Origin: Bremia lactucae
Taxonomy: Eukaryota; Oomycota; Peronosporomycetes; Peronosporales; Peronosporaceae
Direction of reading: 5' to 3'
Length of the DNA stretch: 64,000 nucleotides
Assembly: GCF_004359215.1 (NCBI RefSeq)
Contig: NC_090616.1
Location: 2,933,850 to 2,997,849 of the forward strand
Made by a program: the position numbers and the translations under genes. The notes under the pieces were generated by a model. The model made no database searches, was not told where the DNA came from, and saw only the letters and a list, made by a program, of their open reading frames with translations. Below are positions 31,095 to 42,139 of this stretch, in pieces (position 1 is the stretch's first letter; every line of letters begins with the position of its first letter).

Positions 31095-32713
31095 AGAGCT
31101 GATGCTAAAGCGATTTAGCTTAGCTTTCGGGTGCGACGGAAGGGAAACCTTTCGTCCACCGAAGTGATCCAACAGCAGGCGACAGTGGTCGTCCTGACTG
31201 TAGCTCTCTTTTTATCTCAGAGGCCAATGAGCTCGTCACGTGGTATGCCTTCATTGCTGCCAACGTTGACGGATGAAATTGTGCTTTCGCACTAGACACA
31301 CTTTCCTGGTGTCTAACCTCGAAGTCTGGTCTGCGCGATAAAGCGTCAGCCAAGACATTCGATTCACCAGGTTTCTATTTAATTTTGAAATTAAATTCAG
31401 AGAAGAATGTAAGCCATCTTGCCATTCTAGGCGAGAGGTGCGGTTGGTTATCGCGGTGGGTTTATCGCGGTCCGCAGTGATGCGTGATCCGTATAACCAC
31501 AAATAACTCGGTGTCCAATAGGTGCACACGATACTTGACAAGAGCATACCTAATTGAACGTAGCTCTTTGTCATGCCCGGGGTAATTCAGTTCCGCGGCT
31601 TTTAAAGGCCGGGATTGATAAGAGATGTCACGGTCAACGCCGTCGTCATCCTTCTGCATGAGGCGCTGCCGATTGCAAACATACTTGCATCGCAGACGAC
31701 GCTAAAGCGCTTATCCGCGTTTGGCAATGCCAAGACCGGCGCCTCAACAAGAGACTGCTTCACTGATGTGAACGCATCTTCTTGTTCTTTTAACCAAACC
31801 CGTTCTGTGTCCTTTTTAAGGAGATCAGATAATGATTTAGTTTGCTCAGCATAATTCTTGCTATATTTATGCAAGTAATAAGCGAGCGCTAGGAATTGGC
31901 GCAAATCCTACACATGCCGTGGTTTTGGCCATTCCTTTACTGAATTTACCTTGTCTGGGTCTGCTCGTTCACCATGTGTACAAACGATGCAGCCCAGTAC
32001 AGGTATCTCAGGGACCCCTATGACGCACTTTTGCAAGTTGACGTACAATTGGGCGTCCTTTAAAGTCTGCAACACAGCGACTAAATGACGCTTGTGCGAT
32101 TCTATTGCGCTCAGCCCGTCCTCGGCCCTACTATGCACGAATGCATCGTCAAAGTAATGAGGCGCGTAGGCACGATGCTGACGCATCACGTGAATTACCA
32201 CTCAGTTGAATGTCGCCGGTACGTTTTTTAATCCTTGGGGCATCGCAAGCCACTCTCAAAGCATACCGCTTGGGGTGCTTCCAGCTGCTTTGGCTACATC
32301 GGACTCTCTCATGAGTACCTGATAGTAGCCATCCTTTTAATCCAACGCGGAGAGGATAGTCAACTTCCCATGGAGTTCGACAAAACTTCTATCGGCGGAA
32401 TTGGCGTTTTTGCCGGTATGTTCGCCGTGTTCAGCTTATTGTAAGCATGAACCACGCGACATCCACCTACGGCTATACGCACACAAGAGGTCGGGCTGCA
32501 GGGAGGCGATTTGCTCTCACGCACATGTCTCGCCTTGGCTCGCTTGTCAAAGAACTCATCGATATAATCGACTTGTTCTTTCGGCAACGGCCATTGCCTG
32601 GTCACACAATACTTGGTGCCAGGTTCGAGGTATTTCGTGCCTGATGCCCCTATCTGCTGGTAAGCGACTCGGCATTTCTTCTGGGAACACATCGCGAGGT
32701 ATATCAACGACAC
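31095..32713 (-). pseudogene. Family A RNase H and RT fragment
   Basis: Right to left: DRGTRHE-type RT start (GASGTKYLEPGTKYCVTRQW, PLPKEQVDYIDEFF), VVHAYNKLNTANIPAKTPIP, RT box APHYFDDAFVHSRAEDGLSA (31908-32201), ALAYYLHKYSKNYAEQTKSL, RNase H KRFSVVCDASMFAIGSAS and MADALSRRPDFEVRHQESVS near 31300. Catalytic motifs kept, but several frameshifts. Integrase is lost in or before the gap. Confidence 0.82.
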
Positions 32714-33010
32714 CCCCCCCCTTCATCTAAAAAGCCTTGTTTAAACGGGCCAAGAGCGTAAACGCTCTTAGAGCGCGCTTTTTAGACGCACATAATAACA
32801 ATGGCGTCTTTAAATCATCGAGGGCTCAGGGAAAATCGCTCTGGCGTATATTCTCGTCCCAGTTGTGTTGTGTTCAAATGAAACGTCCTACCAATACGAG
32901 GCGGAATTCACGCGCCACATTCATCCGCATTCCGACGCGATGAAACAGCGGTCGCAGCAAATGAATTTTGCCCGCTTGCGCGTGAAAGAATATATTGGCG
33001 GTATTGTCCC
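32714..33010 (+). pseudogene. Distal part of family A antisense ORF
   Basis: Decayed PPPSKKPCLNGPRA, DAHNNNGVFKSSRAQGKSLW and the DETAVAANEF-like segment match MPPPSKWPRLNGPRASLLER, GVFKVWRALGKSLG and IEQRSQRIDFA at 37961-38330. It joins RT start directly, so integrase and chromodomain are deleted here. Confidence 0.5.
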
Positions 33011-33065
33011 CCCCCTGTTCGACGCGGAAGCGTCGGCCCATTAGTAGCATTTGCATGCTGCTGTC

Positions 33066-33272
33066 TCAAGACCTTTGCGTGTTGAGAGCCTTGCTGGTGA
33101 GCAAGGCTATTTTATCTCGGGCCGCGTCAAGTTCGCGTTGTATGAACTCCTTCGCTTCGAGACGGGCCGCTGCTGCCGATTCCTCCATATCCACGACTGC
33201 TGCCTTGGCCGCTTCATCTGCTTTTGCTGCTGCTACCATTCTCAGAAGTGCTTCTGCTTCGGCAGCAACCAT
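33066..33272 (-). CDS. Small Ala-rich coiled-coil ORF, unknown
   Basis: 68 residues, with AAAKADEAAKAAVVDMEESA, then ARLEAKEFIQRELDAARDKI. It is predicted by eye to form one long helix. It could be a piece of a gag coiled coil or of a host gene. It sits between family A debris and a Copia RT start. I cannot name it. Confidence 0.3.
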   Translation of the reverse strand: MVAAEAEALLRMVAAAKADEAAKAAVVDMEESAAAARLEAKEFIQRELDAARDKIALLTSKALNTQRS

Positions 33273-33329
33273 GCGGCGGAAAAGCTATAAGCAGCAAGTG
33301 GGTGTGCAAGGTAGAATAAACTGCTGAAG

Positions 33330-34671
33330 GACTCAACGAATATTACAAGTCACGCCTCGTTGCAAAAGGTTTTGAGCAAAAGTACGGAGTGGACTTTGAA
33401 AAGAAATTCGCTCTGGTGGCCAAGTTTACATTAATTCGGATTATTCTGAGTATAGCGGCTCAGCATGGTCTCGTTCAACCCCAATGGATGTCAAGACAGC
33501 GTTTCTTCTTAGTGGTCTGCTGGATGAAGAAATCTACATGAAGCAGACTGAAGGTTTTATCAGCTCCAAGTATCCAGATCATGTGTGCAAGCTCAAGCGT
33601 GAACTCTACGGCTTTAAGCAGTCTCTTCGAATGTGGAGCCAAAAAATTGACAACTTCGTGCGCAAGACTGGATTATTGCGTGTACGTCAAGCGCGATGAA
33701 ATGGCCATGATATTTGTTGTGATCTACGTTGACGATCTAATTCTTGCGTGCAGCAATATGGCTTTTCTTGAAGCGACAAAGCTTGCATTTTGAGTAAGCG
33801 GCTTGAGATGTCCGACTTAGGTGAGCTGAAGTTCTGTCTCGGAATGCAAGTCGAGCGAATTGACGAGTCTGATGATATGCCAATGCGGAAAACCAAGCTT
33901 CTGCTGTCGATTCTTGCCAAGTACGGCATCCAGGATTGCAAGCCTGTAAGAACGCCTCATGACATTGAACTAAAATTGACCAAGGCTATGTGTGGAAATG
34001 GCTGCAGCCACAACGAGACGATGAAAGATGTTCCGTGTCGCGCTGCTGCTGGTGCCCAAATGTAAGTGATGGTTGGTACTCGCCTGGACCTTGCTGCCGC
34101 TGTAGGAACTCTAAGTCAGTATGCTGCCGATCCTTGCCCGACTCACTGGCAAGCCTTTAAGCGTGTGTTTCGGTACTTGCAAGCGACTCCAACACATGAA
34201 CTTCAATTTTCAGGATCTGATTGCTTTGAATTGGTAGGCTACTCGGATGCCGACTGGGCAGGTGATATCGAATCAAGACGAAGTACCAGTGGATACGTGT
34301 TTGTACTGGCGTTAGCTGGCCCAGTTAGAAACGGCGGACGGTTGCACTATCTTCGACTAAGGCTGAGTACATGGCACTATCAGAAGCTACTCAAGAGGCA
34401 GTCTGGATCCAGGCTTTCACGCGCGAACGCGGCGAAGACTCAAGCGATAAACCTGTGAAGGTGAACGAAGATAATCAAGGAGCAATTGCGTTGGCCAAGA
34501 ACCAGAATTCCACAAGTGCGCCAAGCACATCGACGTTCGATACCATTTGTTCGCGAAAAGGTGGAAGAGGGTCATATGGTATTAGAGTACTGCCGGACAC
34601 TCAAAATGTTAGCAAATCTTATGACCAAGTCGATTTCTGCAATTCAGTCTAGCGCTCTACGATCGAATTGA
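33330..34671 (+). pseudogene. Copia RT and RNase H (+)
   Basis: RT start YYKSRLVAKGFEQKYGVDFE, MDVKTAFLLSGLLDEEIYMK, VCKLKRELYGFKQSLRMW, catalytic VIYVDDLILACSN near 33730, SDLGELKFCLGMQVERIDES. RNase H: VGYSDADWAGDIESRRSTSG (34230), STAEYMALSEATQEAVW and the end LANLMTKSISAIQSSALRS at 34671. Frameshifts near 33480, 33670, 34330 and 34480. Gag to integrase are missing upstream. Confidence 0.85.
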
Positions 34672-34710
34672 GGCATACAAAGTTCAATCGCTGTCGAGTC
34701 GAGTGGGAGT

Positions 34711-34935
34711 GAAGTTCAGGGAGCACGCTACCGGTAAGTACTAGATTAGTAACGGTATGATAATCCTACGGAGGTTGTCAGAAGGTATTTTTCCAAACGG
34801 TGGTTGTCAGACGTGGGTATGACGTCATTGGAAGCTTCAAGAAGGTTCAGAAGCTTCCTAGTAAATGATTCGCTTAGACGTAGTAATAGAGATTATCAAC
34901 TAAGAACCATAATACATTCACTGCATTTTGCGTCC
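34711..34935 (+). repeat. Possible Copia LTR
   Basis: Follows RNase H and a purine run GTCGAGTGGGAG (about 34697-34710). Contains TGACGTCATTGGAAGCTTC, also seen in similar form at the Copia-2 3' end near 20560. Ends are not defined by TG..CA pairs I can trust. Confidence 0.4.
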
Positions 34936-34959
34936 TGCTACACAAGTGCCTTTTACTTC

Positions 34960-36560
34960 AGCAAGGCTGCAATTAAAGTTGTGGGGAACATCATCGAACA
35001 AGTGGTTTTATCTAGTGGCGAAGAGCGCGAGATCGAAATCAAGGACGCGCTCTTCGTACCAAGTACGAGCAAGAATCTGCTTTCGGTGGCGCAGGTCAAT
35101 AAGGGTGGCAAGTTTCAAGTCGTGTTCGATGGATCTAAGACGCAAATGAAGCGCAAAAATTCCACTTAACTCGCGGCGATAGCGGATCTCGTCATGGGAC
35201 TCTTCTGGCTACGCACTCCACATCGATCAGCGAATGCAGCGACAAGCAGTAAAGATATAGACTTGCATGCGCGCATGGATCATACGCCACTCGATGTTCT
35301 TCGCAAGATTGTAGCCACCAACATGATCAAAGACGCCAAGGCACCTTCCAATTTAACCGGATCAAGTGTGTGTCGCAAGTGCCAACAAGGGAAGATGGTT
35401 CAAAAACCATTCCCAGCCAACCGTTACAAGTGTCACTAAGGTATGTTCGAGCTACTCCACGTCGCCATATGTGGACAGATGGAAGAAGTCTCGATTGGCG
35501 GAGCAAATACTTGCTGCTCGCGGTTGACGAAGCCAGCGGATGCATGAAAGGTTTCTGTCTGCGTGCCAAGTCTGAGAGTGAAGACTGCACCAAGGGTAAC
35601 ATTCTCAAGATCCGGCCGCACTTCGGTAAGAAGACTAAGTTCGTTCGACAAGTGCTTCTGGGCTGAAGTTGCGATGACGGTGATATACATCAAAAACCGC
35701 CTGCTGGCGCCCAAGATCGATCACAAGATCCGTTTGAAATCGTGTACAAGTCGAAACCAAGCGTCAAGCACATGCGCGTGTTTAGATATCAGTCGTAAAT
35801 CTTGACACCTAGGACCGAAGGCTCGTGTTGGACTACAAAGAAGCGTCGAAGGCTTACAGAGTGTACGACATTGAGGCGGGACAAGTGGTGATCAGTCGTG
35901 ACATCACATTCGACGAATCAACTTTTGACTGTTCGATGGAGCGATCAAGTGAAAAAGAAGCTGAAGATGCGGTGTTGGACCTCAATCTCTTGACGATCAA
36001 CGATAACGACGTGCGTCGGACCGTCTACAAACAGACTGGTAAGCGCAAGAATCAAGCAGGCACGGGAACGTCACGTTCAGCTCATTATCAAGCAGGGAAG
36101 AAGAAGCAAATGTTCCGAAATACGTCTCAATTCGCCTCCAGAAACGCCGATCAAGTACAGTCGAAAAGAAGTCTGAAGACGAAGAAGAGAAACAAGCGGG
36201 CGTCTTCGATCAAGTTGACAACTCAACGCCTATAAGATTTCGGCGTGCAAAGGCAAACGCAGTGGAAGCAACGGACCTGGCTAAACCTGTGACTTATCAA
36301 GATGCTGGCAACGGTACTGATCAAGTTCCCTAAAGAAATGCTGCAAAGGCTGAGCTCAAGCCGATGCATCTTCGTGGAGATTCTCGCGCGGCAGAACTGC
36401 CAAAGGGTTAAGGGACGCGATTGTTGTAGTACCGAAGCAGAGTATAATCTGCTTCACGGGTTAAAAGTGAAACTCTGGTCTGCTTCTTTCTGCCTCAAGG
36501 CTGGACTTATTGCTACAAGGCATTCGCTGGACTTATTGCTACAAAGCATTCGCTGCAAGA
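34960..36560 (+). pseudogene. Copia protease end, integrase, RT and RNase H scraps
   Basis: [20 protein letters not shown] and [17 protein letters not shown] (34990-35100), pre-integrase LHARMDHTPLDVLRKIVATN, integrase CRKCQQGKMVQKPFPANRYK with internal deletion, KAYRVYDIEAGQVVISRDIT and acidic EAEDAVLDLNLLTINDNDVR (35825-36235), then a decayed RT start and an STEAEY RNase H scrap at 36436. A 26-bp tandem duplication lies at 36500-36555. Strongly decayed. 36560-36735 shows nothing clear. Confidence 0.75.
36500..36555 (+). repeat. 26-bp tandem duplication
   Basis: GCTGGACTTATTGCTACAA followed by GGCATTC occurs at 36500 and 36526 with one G/A change. Confidence 0.85.
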
Positions 36561-36735
36561 GCCGAAGATAGCCACAAGATTGGCAATCCTTGAGGCAGCT
36601 GACGCTCAATGAGACGTGATGGTGGACTTTCAAGCCTTTTCGTGGTACAATCGTCACGAAAATAATTAAATAATCCGTAGTGCCCAGTCCGTTAATTTAT
36701 CTGAGGCCACGCGCGAGCAAATCGTGGCACTTTAG

Positions 36736-37289
36736 TGTAGGCGGTCACGTCGTAATGCGGCTTCGCTCTACTTAGACACACACCCTAGCACAGCGAGAAG
36801 CGGCTTAACCAGCTTCTCTTGCGTGCAGTGAGGTAAGTGTGGCGGTCGCGTTAGCGTCTTTACCCAACGCACTAAGTCTGTAGTTAAGTGTCGTCACGGG
36901 ATCGGTTAATCTGACTCCTCGTGCACGCTTACTAAGAAGAAAGTAGTTTTCAGACTAATTTATATTTAATCGTATGAAATATATATACCTATTTTTACCG
37001 ATCAAAATGTCATCTCTATAGATAGCACTTAATATGTATTGCGAGCGTATCTTTCTAGATACCTCGCGTAACGGATGACGCTATCCGTCATCACAGATGA
37101 CGCTAGGCTTCATCCCTCCTAATGCGAATGTACCTATGTGCATCAAATACACAAGGGTTGGTCACAAATTTGAACCACACCCGAGTGCTGGGTCTAATTA
37201 CTTTATTTAAGTAATTGACCATCCCCTTAAGTAAATCAAGTGTACTTAACGGGGACTGTGTAACATTAGGGTAACTTGAGCCGGTTACA
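36736..37289 (-). repeat. LTR of family A (3' LTR of a minus-strand stub)
   Basis: 554 bp, TGTAGGCGGTCACG...GCCGGTTACA. Contains a small internal duplication of GATGACGCTA...GTCATC (37070-37110), shared with the solo LTR at 49379. Family A 3' interior follows to 38390, where the element is cut. Confidence 0.85.
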
Positions 37290-37404
37290 CCATCCTCCCC
37301 CTTTAAAAACGAATTTAAATATTAAATTCGTCAGAGAGGAGCCAGGAACTGCGAGCAGCTTTACGCGCCGCTAGTTTTCTCAATCAATCTAGCGACATGT
37401 GTTT

Positions 37405-38391
37405 ACATACACGGGCAATGTTGGTGGGTCGTCTGCGAAGACATTACTCAACCTCGCCCTAAGCGCACGCTCCGCACTAACTCGCATGCCGCGTCCAACG
37501 CCGTGGTCGAATCGCCGAGAGCTACTGCTGCTGTCGCGTTAACGGGGCTTAAGGATCCATCCCACTTTAACAGTGAGGATGCTGATCCGTCGCTCATTGT
37601 CGACTACAATGAGTCAACACCGTTGCCGTCACCTCATAGTAGTGATGCGAACAGCGAGCTTATGAGGAAGGATGGTGGCGCATTATTGCCCATCCAAACT
37701 TCTCTCATGGCTCACAACATGGAGACAGCAACATTTACGAATGCTGTCACGTCGTCTGCGCTGATAGCGCAGCGACAGGTAATGAGAGCGCTGCCCATAA
37801 AAGCGCAGCCGCTTCTCCGTTGGGTATAACCACAACGCCTTATGCTCTGACCATAATCCATAATGGTTCTGACATAGAGGATGCGGAGCCTAAAGCTCCG
37901 CCGACGACACGTGAACGTGCTCAGTCGGTGTCACAAGCCAGTCGTTAAGAACGTGGCTATATGACGGGTGGCATATCTCTGATGCCCCCTCCATCTAAAT
38001 GGCCTCGTTTAAACGGGCCAAGAGCGTCGCTCCTGGAGCGCGCTCTTCTAGATGCAAATAGTTATTATGGTGTCTTCAAAGTATGGAGGGCTCTGGGAAA
38101 ATCGCTTGGGTGTATTTTCCCGATCCCGGTCGTGTTGCGTTCAAATGAAACGCCCGACCAATACAAGGTGGAATTACTGCGCCGCATTCACACGCATTCC
38201 GATGCGATAGAACAGCGGTCGCAACGAATTGATTTTGCCTGCTTGCGTGGGAAAGAAATCATGGGCGGTACTGCACCCCCTGTTTCTTCTCACAACACTG
38301 CTTCTGCTAGTCCAATTGAGACTAGCGAAGAGGCGTCAGCTGGTGCTCCTTTTTATAGGCAGCCACCAAGTCGGGCATGCTACCACTAAAT
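37405..38391 (+). pseudogene. Antisense ORF of family A, best-preserved copy
   Basis: Two long open stretches. The first (37503-37829) has ATAAVALTGLKDPSHFNSED, ADPSLIVDYNESTPLPSPHS and ELMRKDGGALLPIQT. The second (37961-38389, 142 residues) has MPPPSKWPRLNGPRASLLER, SYYGVFKVWRALGKSLG, LRSNETPDQYKVELLRRIHT and RSQRIDFACLRGKEIMGGTA. A frameshift and one stop (near 37949) separate them. The ATG region present at 3634 and 10676 is deleted here. Acidic, Ser/Pro-rich N-terminal half and basic helical C-terminal half. No known domain recognised. It reads outward from the 3' LTR against the element. Confidence 0.6.
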
Positions 38392-38925
38392 TGCTACGAA
38401 GCGTAATAAATTATGCAACTTGTTTTGCATTCGCTCATTGTTCGAGCATCTATGTGCAGTAAAAACTCACCGAATGACCATTTTCTGTAGACATCTATTC
38501 CTCCCCGGTCTTTTAATTACCGTGTGCGCGCACCTCTTTCTACAGATCAATATTGAAATTTGGTTTTCAAGACTCATCGGCATTCCGTAATAGTGCAAGA
38601 GCTGTATGCGGTCCACATTCCTCGAAAAACGGCTTTCGATCAACGGTGTTTCTATCGTGTAAAAAGTTGACTAGTTTGAGGTTGCCGAGCCATTCGCAAA
38701 CGCGGCCTATGAAGCTTTGAGTGCGTACATGTAGTGGTGCATGCTTACATATCAATATATGATGTCATATTTCACACCTTTGGTGCTCGAGTAGCAACAC
38801 GAATTGACAGGAGCCCACGAAAATGATAACTCAAGTAATATGCACAATTAAACAGAGTGCGCTACAAATTTAATCCAAAGTCGGGCGCGTGTAATAGGTC
38901 AAGCTCCCAAAATAAAGATTGGCAT
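38392..38925. other. Unassigned spacer with a short minus ORF
   Basis: About 530 bp between the family A stub and LTR B. A 62-residue minus frame (38567-38755) contains NTVDRKPFFEECGPHTALAL, which looks protein-like but matches nothing I know. It may be a fragment of host sequence. Confidence 0.3.
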
Positions 38926-39358
38926 TGTAACGGGGTACTGCCAAATTGTACTGCTTCAGAACAAGTCCACTTCGCTCTGCCTCAGGGCGAGTGGTGCCTC
39001 ACGTACACTAGTACGTGCAGAGGGAGACTCTCTTTAAAACACTTGCTTTAAAGAGGGTTAAAAAATAACCGTGTTTAGAGTAATAAAGTTCTTCTGTTTT
39101 TCTATCTATTTATACTAACTTAATTATATACTAATACTAAACATGTAATAAAAGTCTTATCTTTCTCTCTCTTTGAGCGCGTCCAGCGCTGACTGAACCG
39201 TTGAACAAGTAGATATAATGGTCTATATCTACAAATGGATAAGCTTTCCGAATATTACAATATAAAGTAATAATTTCCAAATATTATCGTCCTTTTAGAT
39301 AATATATTAATTAATAACCTTTAAGTGTTAATTTCATGTAACGATACACAACCTTACA
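38926..39358 (-). repeat. LTR of family B (minus)
   Basis: 433 bp; inverse of TGTAAGGTTGTG...GTACCCCGTTACA. It is the 3' LTR of the minus-strand element that continues at 42139. No target duplication can be read because the neighbouring segment is inverted. Confidence 0.85.
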
Positions 39359-40455
39359 TCCCCCCGTGCACCTCTCCAACCTCTACCACCTCCGGCAGAG
39401 TGTTGGCAGTATCTATGGACTTCGTCTTCGGCTTTCCCGGAGACGATCACAAAACAATGGAATCTTTGTTTTTGTAGACAGATTCAGCAAGATGGTACAA
39501 CTTGCTGCAGTACTAGAGTCAATCACGGCTCCGGGCTGTGCCCGTGTCTTTATCGACACGGTATTCAAACTCCATGGGTTACCGCGTGAATTGGTCTCCG
39601 ATAGAAATCCAAGATTCACGGCGGAGTCCTGACAATCCGTGTTCCGATCTCTCGGAACACGGCTGACTATGTCAACATCCGATCACCCAGAAACAAATGG
39701 TCAAACAAAACGCGTAAATCGCGTCCTTGAAGAGATACTTCGAGGTTACGTCCAATCGTATCCGAATTGGCGCGAGTATTTACCTACGGTCGAATTCGCC
39801 ATCAATAATTCGGTGCCTGCGTCTACAACACATACACCGTTCTTTGTGAAAAGCTTACGCCATCCTCCCATACCCACCCAATAAGAGGGATCCTCTAGTT
39901 TAAGGGGGGGGGCGGACTCGCACGAGCAAAACCATTTCTGGCTCATGCTCATCACGCGTCGAAGTTAACAACGACGCGAACGATGTCGATGTCGAAGCTA
40001 TCAACATCGAAGATGAGAAAGATCCCATGGCAGTGCGCACAAAGCGCACTGGAAAAAGACAAAACAAATGAGTCAGCAGAAGAATTTCTGCTAACTCAAG
40101 AATCAATAATCTGTTTCGTTCAGGATTCCATTGCTAACGCAGTGGACCGTCAGATATGGAACGCAGACAAACATGCAAGAGCAAATGTTCTTACATTTGA
40201 AACTAATGATCTAGTACTACGGTAAACTTACGTAAGCATGTAGTCACAAATGTGAGTAGCAGTAAAATACCACCCAAGTTCATTGGGCCATTCCGTGTAC
40301 TGCATCGCAGAGGCCATGCGTACAGACTAGAATTGCCACGAAGGATGCGAACACATCCTACGTTTTACGTTGGTCGGCTCCGCCCGTACCATCAGTACGC
40401 GGTTTCTTCCGCGGACGCATCTGACCGCCCTTTTCAAGAATCTTCAAAAGATTGA
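39359..40455 (+). pseudogene. Integrase core and GPY/F module, family B (inverted part)
   Basis: Starts in SMDFVFGFP (first Asp), MVQLAAVLESITAPGCARVF, LVSDRNPRFTAES (second Asp), TMSTSDHPETNGQTKRVNRV, where the catalytic Glu is Lys, then FAINNSVPASTTHTPFFVKS. An acidic linker is followed by VDRQIWNADKHARANVLTFE, PPKFIGPFRVLHRRGHAY and TFYVGRLRPYHQY. Stops and frameshifts at about 39632, 39884 and 40225 make it non-functional. Confidence 0.85.
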
Positions 40456-40708
40456 TCACGAACAAGGCTCTCATGATAAGTCTCGAGACTTTCTTGCCGA
40501 ATCCGAAGTTTCTCGAAATCGCGATGAGCAGACGACAGCTCGTCACGAAGAGCGTGATCTTCTGTTCGAATCCAACATTGAATACGCACTTCTCGAACGG
40601 TCTTCCAACCTTTCGATACGGCGAGCCAGCACCGGCTGCTTCAACGAGCGGCGCGTATCGAGCTCGTGATCCAGTCCTTCCACCAAATCATGGAGGAAGC
40701 GATCGAGT

Positions 40709-41008
40709 TTGTCGATCTTCGACTCGAGATCCGACACGGGGGTCGGATCTATTCCTCCTCCACCACAACCATTGGTGGATTCCCACGGTGGTCAACATTT
40801 CCTTTCGGAAGGTATCCAAAACCACCGTGATGTGAAGGGGCAGCAAACGAGTTATCTTGTTCGCTGGCGCGGTTATCAACCTTCGCAGAACAGCTGGGAG
40901 CCTCGTTCCTGGCTGATTGTTGACGTTGAGGCCTCGTCCGTCAGTATGACGAGACCCATTCGATGGATCAGAAGGTCCATAAAAAACACGCGCCCCTGGC
41001 ACCTGTAA
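40709..41008 (+). CDS. Chromodomain ORF, family B
   Basis: 100-residue open frame: IPPPPQPLVDSHGGQHFLSE, then a chromodomain with SYLVRWRGYQPSQNSWEPRS (about residues 50-69) and IVDVEA. This is the C-terminal targeting domain of a chromovirus integrase. Upstream 40456-40708 is a charged spacer with broken frames. Confidence 0.75.
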   Translation: MSIFDSRSDTGVGSIPPPPQPLVDSHGGQHFLSEGIQNHRDVKGQQTSYLVRWRGYQPSQNSWEPRSWLIVDVEASSVSMTRPIRWIRRSIKNTRPWHL

Positions 41009-41113
41009 ATTAATTGCAAAACGTCAATCGCATCGCGCATCTCGATAGAGATGCGAGCCCTTCCACAAGGCGAAGAAAGGGAATAGACATCCCCTTTTAC
41101 TCGCTTCGTGTTG

Positions 41114-41569
41114 TCAACACAACACGGACAGGAATCCCCCACGTGAGGCATTGAAATCCTGCCTCATGTGACATCCGATGCAATTTATACCTTGCACCGG
41201 TTGGAGTTCTTTTCTCAAACTTAACACGGATCGCGTTAAGTCTTTGAAGCCACGCTTCGCGTCCGATGTCTTGACATTGCGAATGAACGCGCTCCAGGCT
41301 TGCATAAGCGAGATTTTATCTCGCTTATTGTTTTCACTATACCATCGATGCTTGAAAAAAGCATCGAGATAAAAATCTTTTTCAGCGCGAAAGTTCTTCG
41401 CGCTGGGATCAAGGCTATGTAGCTTTGTCGCAATAAATAAGGAATATTTATTGTGAGGAGAAGCCTCTCCAGACAAGCTATTAACTAGCTGCTCGGGCAA
41501 AAACCACGGCTTCTTCTCAGGGGCAAGACGATACATTTTAGTGTCTACGCTCCCCTGTGTGGTACCCAC
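41114..41569 (-). CDS. Antisense ORF of family B copy 2
   Basis: 151 open residues opposite the element part it lies in: MGTTQGSVDTKMYRLAPEKK, NSLSGEASPHNKYSLFIATK, FRAEKDFYLDAFFKHRWYSE, IRNVKTSDAKRGFKDLTRSV and QGINCIGCHMRQDFNASRG. It overlaps and extends the C-terminal half of the frame at 1412-2074. Upstream (41570-42050) the acidic part is present but broken, keeping only KDPSL of the DPSLxVDY motif. Two cysteines near the end (CIGCH) might bind metal; this is a guess. Confidence 0.6.
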   Translation of the reverse strand: MGTTQGSVDTKMYRLAPEKKPWFLPEQLVNSLSGEASPHNKYSLFIATKLHSLDPSAKNFRAEKDFYLDAFFKHRWYSENNKRDKISLMQAWSAFIRNVKTSDAKRGFKDLTRSVLSLRKELQPVQGINCIGCHMRQDFNASRGGFLSVLC

Positions 41570-42128
41570 TGAAGCAGGGGTACCACAAGAACTTTAAGAA
41601 CTTTTATTACGATGGCTTATGCCATCGTCATCTCCACGCACAGAAAGTAGTGCGGGTGACGACACGGGAGACGGTGCTAGTAATGAGAAATCATCCTCAT
41701 CGTCAGAACCGGACATGTTATAGCAAATGCTACTAGCAAGTCTATCCGATTAAGACAGCTCATTTGAAGGCTCATAGTCAGCCGCCTGACGATTATCAGG
41801 CGACTGTTCTGTTCTCCCCAAGTTGGCCGTTTCGTCCGACTAAAGAGGGGTCTTTTTCACGTGGTGACTCACCACGTGCACTCGCAACATTTAAAGTTGC
41901 CGGAAGAGACGATACAACGGCAGACGGAACGTCTACCGCAAGGAACAATAATGCGTCACCCGCGGCTGCATGAACCGCAGCGAAGGCGCCGCACTATTCG
42001 CACACCGCATGCACTTGTTTACCATGCGATAGAATTAAAAATGATGTTTCTGACCAATCAACATCGTTTTTAATTAAGTGGTCTTATATTTACCACTCGA
42101 TTCAATGACAATCAGAGTGATTGTCGTT

Positions 42129-42139
42129 TAAGGGAGGGA
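42129..42139 (+). other. Polypurine tract at an inversion breakpoint
   Basis: TAAGGGAGGGA should abut an LTR but instead abuts minus-strand integrase through the shared bases GGGATG. Confidence 0.65.

Noticed and set aside
38567..38755. A host gene on the minus strand
   Set aside because: Only 62 codons with no recognised family and no neighbouring exons. It is kept only as a note in the spacer entry.
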